Assembly: GCA_014905825.1 (NCBI GenBank)
Contig: JACGCN010000004.1
Location: forward strand, 1,798,001-1,862,000
From: Lyophyllum atratum
Lineage: Eukaryota; Basidiomycota; Agaricomycetes; Agaricales; Lyophyllaceae
DNA: 64,000 bases
Direction: 5' to 3'
Shown here: in pieces, positions 1 to 14,047 of the stretch
Position numbering within the stretch: position 1 is the first letter of the stretch
Layout: each line of letters opens with the position of its first letter
Translations under genes and position numbers: made by a program
The notes under the pieces: generated by a model
Seen by the model: the letters and a program-made list of their open reading frames with translations, nothing else
Told to the model about the DNA's origin: nothing
Database searches by the model: none

Positions 1-1305
1 CCCATACCCTCCTCGTGCCTGTTTATCGTACAGGTACTGCTGGGCGTACTGGACCGCCAAGCGCTTCTCATTGAGCGAAGCATCCTGTCCAAGCCATATG
101 TACACCGCGGGACGAGGGTGGGACGAGCAATCCAGTAAGAAGGCGTCCGAAGAACTGAGGGATGATTTGGTAGGGGGTTCGACCACTTCGAAGACGGCGG
201 AGCCAGTGGCATCTGAGATCTTGAGTAATATGGGAGGCACGTCAGGTATATCCTGCCATGTGCCTGGTTCTCGTAGGGTGACATTGTCGCCAAATTCTGA
301 TAGGAAGACTCCAGCACCTGAACCGCCCTCGTCTAAAATGGTACGAATCAACGGTGCTCATGGATGCGGAAGTCGGATAGGAACTTGCCATAAACGGTCA
401 CATCGCACTGACCACCTCTTTCATTTGCTAGGCTCTGAACAAACTCTGCGGCCTTGAACTTCTCCTTGCCTACGCTAGCCTTGGTGTTGAACTGCCACAG
501 CTTCGTGCCTTTGTCGAGGACGTAAACATCGCCTTCGACGAGACTCGAGGCCTCCGCTGCAACTTCGCGGACCACGAGGTTGATGGTGCCGGAGGCGCGG
601 GAGAGGTTGACGCGGTAGAGCTTGTGAAGGTCGAGAGGTGGGGGGTCGGTAACATGCTGGAAGCCGGTGGCGACGCCGCCTTTGAGGGAGATGAATTTGG
701 GAAAGTACGAGAGGAAGCGAGGGGATTCGTAGCCCTGTACTTCTCTGTATTGAATGGGCTGCCCGTGCAAGTCTACCAGAGGCAAGGGTTCAGATAGAAA
801 GACATCAAGAGGGGTGGAGCAGTGACGTACGATCATCTAGCTCGACGGTCTTGTATGCAGCGGTGCCCGCTTCGTCCTGGGTAGTCTCTGCGCCCAACCA
901 AAAGTGAAGGTCATGGGATAAAGCCTCAGAATCGGGTGTTCGCTTATACGTCTACGCAGGAACTGTATAAAACCCAGCGAACTGCCTCAATCAAGGTAAT
1001 CTACTTACATGCAGAATGATGTAGGAATCGCCGTCATAGAACGACCCGATGCGCTCCTCGGGCCAAACCACCACGCTGAAATTCTCGATCCTCCATATCT
1101 TCAGACCAACCTCGGATCCAGCGTTCTGCCAGGCACTTTCGGAGTCGCCAGCCTCCTCCCGGACGTGTTTCTCCAACTGATTGATAGCGACGTCAATACT
1201 AGGAGTTAACTCTCGTTACGGGTTCGGTGGCCTTACGTCTGAGCCGAGCAGAGCGATGTTGGAGTCTTCGATGTTGTAAGTTGTCGGTTTTGTCAAATGT
1301 GCCAT
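1..1305 (-). CDS. Gelsolin/villin-family actin-binding protein (partial, 3' end off window)
   Basis: Gelsolin-like domains bind actin, usually under Ca2+ control, and sever or cap filaments in the cytoplasm. The protein starts at the ATG at 1305 ([20 protein letters not shown]). Exon 2 joins at an AG before '[11 protein letters not shown]' and gives the first gelsolin repeat, with the hallmark stretch [14 protein letters not shown] followed by '[13 protein letters not shown]' and, in the next exon, '[20 protein letters not shown]'. A further segment (about 836-348) carries '[19 protein letters not shown]' and the start of a second repeat ('[16 protein letters not shown]', '[14 protein letters not shown]'). 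At least three short introns are visible. The gene continues beyond base 1, so the number of repeats, and any C-terminal headpiece, cannot be stated. Family assignment is firm from the motif order; the exact splice sites near 835 are less certain. Confidence 0.88.
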
Positions 1306-1454
1306 GTTCGTACAAGATCAAGTCAGTTCGGTAACCCCGGGCCGGTATACACTGATATATCATGAACCGTTAACCAACTTCCATTAAAAACGCGTAAAGT
1401 GATATAAGATAGAAGCGTCCCTCCGACGCAGTACTGGGAGTCTACTCAGAAAGA

Positions 1455-3024
1455 CTAGTGCAGCCGAGCTAAATTGCGCCGCTTGGGTTCGACGTAGTCT
1501 ATCCCTAATTGTTCAAAGATTGCTTCCTCGGTCGTCGAGTTCAATAGTTGCCAAAAGCCCACCGCTTTATCTCCCGGTAGCTGGCTCTCTGCCTCGTCAG
1601 CATGCCATCTCCATAGTCCAAGCTCGTCGAGGTATAGATCAAGGTTTCGGGCCTTCCGCTTTAGAAGATTTCTCATCGCCACATCTCCTGTGTAGTAGAG
1701 GAGAGCAGCACCTCGAGACTTGACAGGCATTAGGCTACTCGTGGGGTATGAAGATCGGTATGAGTGAGGTTCAGAACTGATGGGTCCAAAACGCACTGGA
1801 TATGGAGTCGCCTGTATTCGCCTGTGCCCTCTTTAATTGCTATCAGGCGTTCCCGGCGCGAGCGCCAGCGCCCCTCTTCATCCTTCTCTGGCACGCGGGC
1901 CAGACCGTCATAATGGCGAAGTCCTGAGTGCAACATATCTACAAGGAGGCCGCGTTCTTGAAGAATTGGCACGACGAGTTTTTGGATTGGTGCTTCGGCT
2001 TTCAGTCTGGGACTCGTGGCTGCCTTCCCCAGCGGGACTTTCTCGCCGCGGCGTGGGAGCGGGGGAGTGGGGACGTGTACGTGTTCTGGGTGGAAGAGCA
2101 CTATGTCAATGGACGTGGATTCGGAAGCCCCTCGACGGCTGTAAAGGAGTGTCAACTCAGAAAGTTTGGAGAAGGACGAGCTGTTACGCACTAGTCTCCT
2201 ACTGTGACGACGTCATATTTCGGGGAGAGACTCCCGCGGATGAATTCCTGGTTAATTATCAACGGTGGGTCCTATTATCTGAGTGGCGAGCACATACGGT
2301 GACGGTTTCCGTCTGTTCGCGTGTAGCATGCCTTTCAAGGTGTTCCTTGTAACGAACACTCATCCGTGCGCCCGTTGACAACATATTCATAAACCTTTCT
2401 TGCTGAAGGTCCGCCTGGCTGTGGCATCCAGCCTCGACCAATTTCTCGGCACGTTTCCTCCTGAACACAGGTATAAGCAAGCCTACAGGCTTCAACATGA
2501 ATCAACGACATTACCCTATTCCTGGAATGCTTTCTAGCTCCTCTACAAGCGCTACGTCACTCTTCCCGGCCTGCGGAGACTCTGCAACGTTATAGGTACC
2601 GTTCCGGGCAAAGGCGACGAACTCACCGGGTGCAAAATATTCACGTATGCGTTTTGTAACTCCCAAGCCTATGCCGTCAATCTGAGAAGTTTAGGTTGAG
2701 AAAATTGGAGTGCAGCAACCAGAACACACATTCTTGACGGCGTCGGGCGACGTGATGTCAAAGTCGAGCTTGGTTATAGTGTCCACCGCATTCTGAAGGG
2801 ATTTGATTCTGTAGCGATTGGGATTAGAATGTTTCTTCTCCTCCAAGATTTCTGCGTGTCGACTTGCTCAGAATTGTATGACGTGAAGGAGGCACGTAGA
2901 ACCTACCCGACTTTAGCTGGCCTACGATAGCCTTGTTGTTCTTTCCCAGTGTTCTTGTAGAGGCATGGCGCCGAGATATTGAGATGAACGGTGAGGTCCT
3001 AAACGTGGATATTCGAGCCAACAT
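1455..3024 (-). CDS. Family X DNA polymerase-like protein, probably mitochondrial, catalytic residues altered
   Basis: Family X polymerases fill short gaps in DNA repair. I derive seven exons (3024-2907, 2851-2730, 2681-2515, 2460-2298, 2247-2192, 2138-1797, 1734-1455), 415 residues, with every join in frame at GT-AG. The N terminus (MLARISTFRTSPFISISRRH) is Arg/Ser-rich without acidic residues, like a mitochondrial presequence. Then come the 8-kDa-like helical domain ('NPNRYRIKSLQNAV'), helix-hairpin-helix motifs ('IDGIGLGVTKRI', 'SIPGIGRKRAEKLVEAG'), the palm ('VGDYRRGASESTSIDIVLFH'), the 'LLYYTGDVAMR' segment and the thumb end ('FEQLGIDYVEPKRRN'). Against the pol beta pattern (D190-x-D192 and D256 in RRIDIR) the first Asp is Ser and the third is His (RRLHIH); only the middle Asp remains. 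It may be inactive or divergent. It shares a 190 bp divergent promoter with the SNF5-type gene. The upstream in-frame TTG at 3048 is not taken as start. Confidence 0.86.
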
Positions 3025-3214
3025 ACCAAACGAGGAGATGCAATTCAAAATAGAATAATTGGCCTGTCACATACAAATGTTACATGTGTGACAGTCGCGT
3101 TTCCTTTTAGCATCCACGGCCATTTTCGACGGGACATCCGTCCACCTCTTCTCCTCCGCGTCCTCGAGCTAACAGCCGTATTTTAATCAGTGGGAATACC
3201 GATTATTACAGGGA

Positions 3215-5101
3215 ATGGCAGAAAATCAAGCCGCGTCAGGGTCTGGCTTTCCAGCGACAAGTGGTTTCAATACCATGACAGATACGCAGCTGAGGCAGAC
3301 TATATCCCAGCTTTCTTCCTATGCATCACCGACACCTCAACCAGGGCATTCAAAAAGTATGTTAGTTATGCGCGTTTTCCTGATTTTTGCCATTCGCTTA
3401 TCATTACTTCCGTTTCCTGAAGCGTACATGAAGAATTTGCACACATGGTCGACGACGTCTACGCCGCCCCCAAAAGCTCCGACTACTGGCGGCAGAAGTA
3501 CCCGTGCACGCACGACGCGATCCAGTAACCTAGCGAGCACTACTCCGCAGCCGCAGTACATCCCACCCGCCTACCAACAAACTGTGCCCATTACGAACCT
3601 CATACCGGCGATGCCAGTAGCCCCTCCGAATCCCCCACGACCTCCTATTCCTACCACTACACAAGCTCTGCAATCCACGTACTCATCCCGCCTACGGACA
3701 GGTGTTTCGCTTCTCATGCAGCCCGTCATCGCTACAGCCCCCGCGACGGGTTCTCGCTCGACAAGACGGGGCGGGGGTGTGATAAACTACGCAGACCCCG
3801 GATCTGGAGATGAGATACTGGATGCTGGAGCCCTTGAATCTGACGACTCGGATTTCGTCGCCAGTGGAGGGACGAGGACATCGATTAGAGAAACCAGGAC
3901 CCGTGGGGGCAGAACCACGACTTATAATACAGCCGCGGGCACTTCGACACCACAGCCGCCAGCACCTCAGAAAGCTGAGCTAGACCAGAGTTATTTGGGC
4001 ATGGTGCCGCCGGCGAAATTCATCAAATCCCGAATGATGCCGCCCACCCAACATGTCTACCCGTGAGTCTCCCGTTGTTATTCTTGCTTCTTCACAACTA
4101 ACACACTTCGCAATTCGCCAAGAACACAAGATATGATGGAAAAACACGCCGTCAAACGATCCGCTCTCATTCCCATCCGTGTCGAATTCGAGACCGAAAC
4201 GCACAGAGTGCGGGACTGCTTCGTCTGGAACCTCAATGAGAACCTGATAAAGCCCGAGACGTTTGCAAGGACGTTCTGCACTGACCTCGATCTTCCGCTG
4301 CAGCCTTGGATGGATACCGTAGCAAACCAAATACGGGCACAGATAGAGGAGTATGAGGGGGTTGCGTCAATGGACCTAGGTATTGACGGTGCGATGGATG
4401 TCGAAGATATCCCACCCAACGGAGACGACGTCCCCGAATGTCGCGTCATTCTCAGTGTACGTCCCACCCAGAAAACGAGACAGTCCGATATCCTGATCGC
4501 TTGGCCGCTCTATAGGTTGATGTACAGGTAGCGAACCACCACCTCATGGATCACATCGAGTGGGACCTCCTCTCCTCGCTTACGCCGGAAGACTTCGCCC
4601 GGAAGCTATGCAGCGAGATCGGGCTAGGAGGCGAGGCGGTGCCGCTCATCGCGCACGCGGTACACGAAGAGTTGATGAAACACAAGAAGGACGCGGTCGA
4701 GTGGGGCGTCATTGGCGGTGACCGCGACGTGATAGCGGATGAAGCGGGAACCGGAGGGGACAGGACGACACGAGATCGCACAGGGCTGCTGAAGGATAAG
4801 ACGGGGCTGGGGCTTGGGTGGGGCAGGGCACCGAAGGATGGGCGCGGCCCGAGGGTGCTAAAGAGTGTTTGGCGGGACTGGGTGGAGGCGGAGGAGTTTA
4901 GGACGAAGTTTGAAGTGTTGAGTGCTGAGGAAGTCGAGAAGAGGGAGATTGAGAGGGAGAGAGCTAGTCGGTGCGAATTTGAACTTTTTTTTTTTTACTT
5001 GCGCTCGAGACTGAAGCGCGTTGTTTTGCTCACCTAGGCGCCTGCGGAGAGAGACATCCAAGTTCCAGACCACCCGAAGTACTAGAAGAATTCGATATTA
5101 A
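3215..5101 (+). CDS. SNF5/Sfh1-type chromatin remodelling complex subunit (SMARCB1/INI1 family)
   Basis: This is the SNF5 core subunit of SWI/SNF or RSC remodellers in the nucleus. The start is the ATG at 3215 (MAENQAASGSGF). A long Ser/Thr/Pro-rich N-terminal half ends near 4063. The first SNF5 repeat follows: 'LIPIRVEFETETHRVRDCF', 'WNLNENLIKPETFARTFC', 'DLPLQPWMDTVANQIRAQIE'. The second repeat has 'VDVQVANHHLMDHIEWDL', 'LTPEDFARKLCSEIGLGG' and a basic/acidic tail. Introns: about 3357-3422, 4063-4122, 4459-4515 and 4979-5037. The last join reads '...ASRRLRRETSKFQTTRSTRR' and stops at 5101; another reading frame after the last intron would end 'VPDHPKY' at 5084 but needs a non-GT donor. SNF5 and Sfh1 paralogues cannot be separated here. 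A poly-T run (4986-4997) lies within the last intron. Confidence 0.9.
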
Positions 5102-7745
5102 TTGCTTTGTTGCTCCTCTCTTGTCTTTTTTTCGCATTCATCCCAGCATTTGTACACCAGGGCAAGCAAGTATATCTAAAGTATTAATCATCATAGTTGA
5201 TGCCCTCTTTCACATCTCTGAAGCATCACTAAGTGACAGAAAACTTGCGACTACCACAGTTCCGTATTTAAACGCACCCTCCTTCGACCAGTGCATCAAA
5301 TTCGAGACCGCAACGCAACCCAGGCCGTGCCCGAGGCTTCGAGAACTGCATGTCGCCGACGATTGGGATAAACAAGCATCAACGAGCCATAGGCAAAATT
5401 GCCAAGGATATTAGTCCGGAATTATCAGGATTTTGGGGATCTTCTTGCTAGACTGTTCAGATTCAGAAGTAGTGCGTATGCTGCTTCTTCGGTGATCTAA
5501 TATCCGCAGATCTGAATGCTATTCGTAGCCAGCTAGCGACAGGAGCAGCAAGCGCCAGACTTCGCGAGACTTTTGTTCTGTGACACCTAATGGAGCCTAA
5601 GACTCGATGATCAGGGTACAGCCATGTGGACGTCGTGGAAGTTCAGCACCGTTTCTGTCCGGTGAACTGGACGGAGAAGTGTGACATGGAGCAGACCACT
5701 GGTCATCAACCACAGAAGTACGAAAGCCTTACCAAGAATCTTCGTCGTCCTCGCGGAGAACGCATCTCAAAATTGTCAAGAGCGAAGGGAGCATATGGGC
5801 AGGTAAGACATCCCAGTCGGGACACTTGCGAAAGTGGAGGACTACACAATGTCCGCCTTTTGCCACCGGCTCCGCAGGGATGATGCAAGGAGCAGTCGGG
5901 GGTTGCCAACAGATCGGCGCATGGAAATCGAAGCAGCACGCGCATAAAAGGAGGAAATGCGTCCAAGAAGTCCTCGATACCGCGACAATACTCCGTATGC
6001 AGCACGGTGGACTCTCTTTTCGAGCGCCGTGGTTGATCGACCCCGGTAAGCGCCTAGGTGACAGGCAGGGCGCCTCTAGAATTGCCGAGCTCCCAAGTCG
6101 GATGATATCTCCAACATAGGATTGGAAGGAGAATGCCTTGCTGGGTGTTCGGCCATGCCCGGTGAGTTTCGCCTTAGAAGTTAGGATTGGGATGACTTAC
6201 AGTGTGGCGTTTACAAATGAATGGTTGGTGACCATACTATATTTGAATGTAACAGTATAGGGATCGGCGTCGCTTCCTGTCGCCCAAGAAATCTCGGTCC
6301 GACTTCCATACCCACCAAAAGCCTGTGGGGTACACAGTGCTTCGTCTAAACGTTACTTCGGGTGCAGAAATCCTACGACCTTGTGAAGTCATCCTAAACC
6401 AGAAGCACTCAGGTGCCGGGATGGCCTGGATTATGGGGTTGGAATCCAGAGGAAAATGAAATTGCCAGAAATGTGAAGGGGTTACCCAAGGATGGTGAAC
6501 GAGATGGGGGTGTGCACGAGGGGTACCCTTCAATCCTGCATTTCACAAGGGAACTTTTCCCAGCCGTCGCGGGAGTGACCCACCCTAAGGCCGGCCAGTA
6601 TCGTGCGCAGGGTCGACGTGGACGTCCTTTGCCGTTCATTCGAAACCAGCATCCCGGCGGTACATGTACATCACATGCATACCACGAGTATAAATACGTT
6701 CAGGAGGGTCCTTGTACTCAATAGAACCTCGAGTCCACATCTGATTGATCGTCTAATGAGACCCATGTTGTAACCTGGCGTCTCTGTGTTAAATATACGC
6801 ACGTCGTTTTCTGGACAGAAAGAGAAGAACGATCGTCGACGCATCAACTTTGACGACGTCCACTAAGCTGGGCCGTACCCTGAATGGACCGTTCTTCGGA
6901 GAAACCGCGAGAGTTCACTAAGGTCGAACGAATAATGACGACCTGGACGCTTCGATCTGTGATATGTACTCGTATATGCCACACTCACCCAATCCTGTCG
7001 AACAAGCGTCGTGAAATGAGCTGAAAGGTGAAGACTAGGTGAAGATTGAGTGCACAGAAAACATAAATGATCGAGGTTTTGCCGTGCGATACCTTGAGCG
7101 GTTTGATTAGAACAAAAAAGCGCACATCTATAGTGACTATACCCCCTGTTGTGGGTCGGCGGCGGATTGGAGTTTTGGCCTCATCCGTGACACTGATAGG
7201 TAGAAACACGCCTTTTTCGCGTCTTCCGAGTCGCGACAGCCATCTTCGTACATTCCCTCACATTGATTCTCTGGGGGTGCTCCACGAGGAAAGTTCAAGC
7301 CACATGAAATTCCGCTGGCGAGATAGGGATCAAGCAGGAAAGACGCCATGGCGGCTGAAATTACGGGTGTAGCAATGATAGACTCTAATATATGCGCACG
7401 CATCCGCGTCTAGGTGGGGGGATTAATCAAACAAGAAAGTGAGGGGTGATGCACGATGAACAAGGTCCACATGTACAGAATAGCGAAAGTCTAGGATGTG
7501 TGTCTATGTGTCTACGAATTTTCTAAAGTCTAAGAGTTGTGGTGGTGGTGGCATTGGCATTCGGAGAACGATTCAAAAAGCTGGAAAGGAAGACGAAAAG
7601 AAAGGAAAGGAAAGGGAAAGATACGTATCGTCCCGAAGAGAGAAAGAGCTGGGCGCTGTGGATGATTCAAACAAGAGCAGAGAGATCAGAAATTGAGATG
7701 GATTGAGAGTTTGCGATCATGAGCGGAAAACGATTGAGGTGCGGT
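5102..7745. other. Intergenic stretch, no supported gene
   Basis: Open frames here (longest about 100 residues, for example 5626-5883 and 6413-6724 on the plus strand) show no recognisable motif, no conserved splice pattern and biased composition. A TATA-like stretch (ataaata, near 6690) and a purine-rich run (7565-7625) are visible. The right end is probably the 3' UTR of the minus-strand CreA-like gene. Confidence 0.5.
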
Positions 7746-10241
<2,496 letters not shown>

Positions 10242-10253
10242 CTAGAGCAAAGT

Positions 10254-10628
10254 CCGGGGAAGCACCGAATTGTGTGACTGGGGTAAGAAAGGCTGGAGAA
10301 CACGAAGCAGCCCCAATCAGGTGCTGAAAAAGAGGGCAGGAATCAAAACAACTGATGATGGAAGATAGAAAGACAGCTGGCAGACCGACAGCTTCCCCAC
10401 AATCCCTGTGCAAAATTCCCGTATACCTGCCGTAACCCGTTGCCGCGCTTGTCGCAATGCCGAATGGGAACGACTACGGCCCGTCCCCCACTCGCCTTTT
10501 TCCCTTTTTTTCATATCCGGCCTGCTTGCTTGATAACGAACGTTCCAATACGAGATAAAAAAAATTCTTCGCCGGCCAGCATATCGGCCTTGGGGTGATC
10601 GGAATATAGCTGAACGTGATTACCCCGC
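10254..10628 (-). promoter_or_regulatory. Cluster of candidate CreA sites (SYGGRG) upstream of creA
   Basis: Four matches to SYGGRG lie within 70-450 bp upstream of the creA start codon: CCGGGG 10254-10259, CTGGGG 10278-10283, CCCCAC (GTGGGG on the other strand) 10486-10491 and CCCCGC (GCGGGG) 10623-10628. Autoregulation is known for creA of ascomycetes. Here it is inferred from site density only; the six-base degenerate motif is common by chance. Confidence 0.4.
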
Positions 10629-13600
10629 ATCTGATCTCCTCAGCACTTCGCTACACCCCTGGCCAGCTTATCTTCACAAGCCTGATGCTCTTATCTACTT
10701 ATCACCCCTACCGTCCATGTGAGCTCCTGGTGAGGCTCATAAGGGAGGTCGTGTATAGAAACAGCAACTCGCGAAGAGTTGCGTGATGATCGTGCGCATG
10801 ATGCAAATTAGATCATCCTGCCGCTCCGGCCTACAACGGTTCCGACGCCAGGGTATCTATCACATCCAACAACATGCAAAATGTCTGGACCAGCATGCCA
10901 TCATGATACCATGATACTACCGTCTGCGCACGTTGAGCTTGCGCGCTAACTGCCATCTTGACCGCGCGTTTTCGGAGGCTGGGAGGGTCGTGGCCCCCCG
11001 TTTTATGTAAAACGTGCGGGCAGAGGTCCGGGGCATTGATATCCCACTTTCCTGATCCGGTTCTGGATTACATTCTCCTTGCCGCCCGTCGTCCTCGACA
11101 TCGATATCGATGTAAGACGTCATTCTAAAACCATATGTCAGCTATCACTAGTCACTACTGCACTGACATCGACAACGGGACCTCCTATGGCGCTCAAACT
11201 GCGGACACCCCACCTCCTGGACCTCGACGGACCCAGATAACCAAGCAGCGCCCCGGCCAGGGGCCCCAGCACTGCCCCGAACACCCCAGACCGAGTCCCC
11301 GTGTGATGCATGCTTGTCGCATGGCAAAAGACTCGTGGCAAGATGTTGCTCTCGTTTGCGTCACCTTTTAGGGAGCTTTCCCAGTTGTAAATTCGTCGAC
11401 CGTCACGCAGCCGTCATCTCCTGGTCGAGCCTTCGCCGTATGTCAGCAACATCAAAAGTGGATTTGTTTGGTCTCCGCCGAAGCCTCTTTTCGAAGACCC
11501 AGACATAGGGAGACTATGCCAGAGAGCTTTGATCTCTGCAAGCCCTTCCCATCGACAATCTAAGAAGACGTTCTGTCTCACTCCACTCGATCTACCACTT
11601 TCGTACATTTCGTAAAGTCTTCTTCTCTGTCAGTCAGCCGCCTCTCTTTCTTACCATGCCCGCCAACTTATTATTATAGCCAAGTTTCCCAACAACTTGG
11701 CGAACACCCGGCTCTGCATATGCTCTACAGCCTGCGACTAAAGAAGACGTACGAATCGAAGGTGCAGTTCGAGCACACGACCACAAGCACGAATCAGGCC
11801 CACCCTCAACGCACTTGATGACTCACTAATCGCAAATTCCCCGCATCCCCACACAAAGAGTATCTTAATATCTTGCCACGTCCGCCGCCCCCTAGAGGAT
11901 GGGAACGCAGAGGACAACCGACCGCACTCCCCGCGCTCGTTCACGAGGAACACAAATCTTCTTCTTCTGCCCATCCCTAGATGGCCCTTCCCCTTCCCAT
12001 CTTCTACTACGTCGTGGTCGCTTTCCTGCTGATCAACCCAGCTGGTCCCTAGTGAACTTCCATCCCACCCCACATTCTAATTTCGAAACATTGTTCTCCC
12101 TGGGTAAAAGCTTGAATGACACAACGCAGCATACCTACAGCCCACTATTGGCATGGTATACTTGAGAAGGCGCGCCGCACCGGGGTTTCTTCGGCGGTCC
12201 GTCTAAATGGAAACGCGATCGGGGTTGTCGTCATGAGGCTCTCGGGGCGGAGTCGAAACGGACATAAGGCACGCTGTTACGAGCTAGTGCCTGAAATGTC
12301 GAGAAATCGACTGAGGTTGGATTTGTGGGGAAGAGCCATGTAACGATTCATTACACACATTGTTACCATTGGGGATTGGCCTGCGTGGGGACGCCTCGTT
12401 AGTGTGGATCGGCGCACGTTTGTTTTTAGCGAAACACGCTTGCCACTACCCTCTTGACCTCGTTTCGACTCGTGCGTCGCTTATTCTTGGGGCTGCCGCG
12501 CATAATGTGGATCGGTTCTAGCCGCTCATTTGCTTCGTGGATCGTGAGGTTTCTCGGGGAAACTTGTCGCGAAGAGAGCCGAGACACCTGGCCGAACCGA
12601 CATATGTAATTGACGTGCTGGGCGGTCGCGTTGGACTAATTCGGATGTCACTCGAAGGAAAGTACGGCGCTGTACCTTAGGGGCACTGCAGAGTTTGATA
12701 ATAAGGATGCCTGTAATCGATGGGGGACTAGAAATTTGTTATCTAGGGAATGCTGCCGACACTGAGAATCTCGATGGGCAATATAAGTGGTATGGAGCAA
12801 AATTGTCCTCTTGTGAATACACGATCGTTTGACAAGCCCTCCACCTCTGTGACTTGCCTTTTCTTCCCTCTCTCTTGTCACAGAAGCGGTATATCATCTT
12901 CCCACGTCCCTTTGTCATCTTGGTTGCATTTAAGGAAAGAAGGAGACAGGACCGGAGGCAGCAAGCATAATTCAAGTGGTGGCGCATTAGTGCAGCCATA
13001 AATAGACGAGCACCGCCACAAACGCCATTTGAGCTTGGGGATATTGTTGGAAATGCTCACACTCTGTGCTTCAGTGTCCACACAGACTGAACACATCATT
13101 TCATGTCCTCGAAGGTCTGTATTTTCTTTTTGCTAGGAACTGCGTGATATTACAGCCGTTGTTTCTGCGATCAGGTTCTTGTCCAAGTACAACCTAGTAC
13201 AATGCGACATTCTTTGGCAGGTTTCGGATATTTTCCCATATGGTCGAAGTGTCGGAAAAGTACGCATGACTGTGAGGTCGCTTGGTGGCGATTCCTCGGC
13301 AATGTAAATATAATCGTGGACGGAAGCGTGTATACTCGTCGCGGGAGCTGAGCGGTCTCAGGACGGACATCTAAACGGGAGAATGCGAGCAATGACGGTC
13401 GTCAGCGAGGCAGCGGAGGCAATTATAACTTAGCCTGTACATGCTCAGAGGTGGAGAGGAAGGGGAGGGATGTCGCTGGAAGTGGTAACAAATGTTCACG
13501 CACTCGACTTGGCAACACATTTTTTAAAGGGTGGTAAAGCCTGTGCGGGATCGGCTTATGTAGGTCGAAGCACGCGACTTTGGATCCAGCTCCCTTGGGT

Positions 13601-14047
13601 GGACTAATTGTGCTGGAGAATCGCGTTGTGGTAGAATGTATATTGCACTTCTCGAGGCCGCAAATTGACTTTAAGACGCCCTGACAATAGTATGGATTCA
13701 CATTATTTGGGGTTTTAGGCTGTGGGAGGCAGGAGGAAGGGTCTGACTCTGAGTGGTGCATTATAGCAAGCACCGCCACTGTTGTCCACGACAATGAAAT
13801 TGGATTCGCACCTTGGTTGCTAATTATCATACACTGCCAGGCGGCAGTCCCCCAGCGACGCACCGTGAACTTCGAAGGCAACGCATCTGGGGACTCAACT
13901 GATCATGGCAGTTGTAAATGATGGATATCAACGGGTCAGGCGACATCGGAGATGACCAATGATATCCACCAACTCTCACTGGCAGTAGCGGTGCAGGGAC
14001 CGACTTCATATGTCTCCTCATCGTAATGATCACCTTTCGCCATACTC
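10629..14047. other. Long intergenic stretch, no supported gene
   Basis: About 3.4 kb between creA and the RhoGEF-kinase gene. The longest frame (13423-13881 minus, 152 codons) starts at TTG, has no recognised motif and no plausible exon partner. Frames at 11135-12343 look random. Part of this stretch is probably the long promoter and 5' UTR of creA. Confidence 0.45.

Noticed and set aside
5626..6119. Possible small gene(s) in the intergenic stretch
   Set aside because: Short, biased frames without splice consensus support or motif.
13423..13881. 152-codon minus-strand frame in the long intergenic stretch
   Set aside because: Starts at TTG, has no motif, no family pattern and no exon partner.
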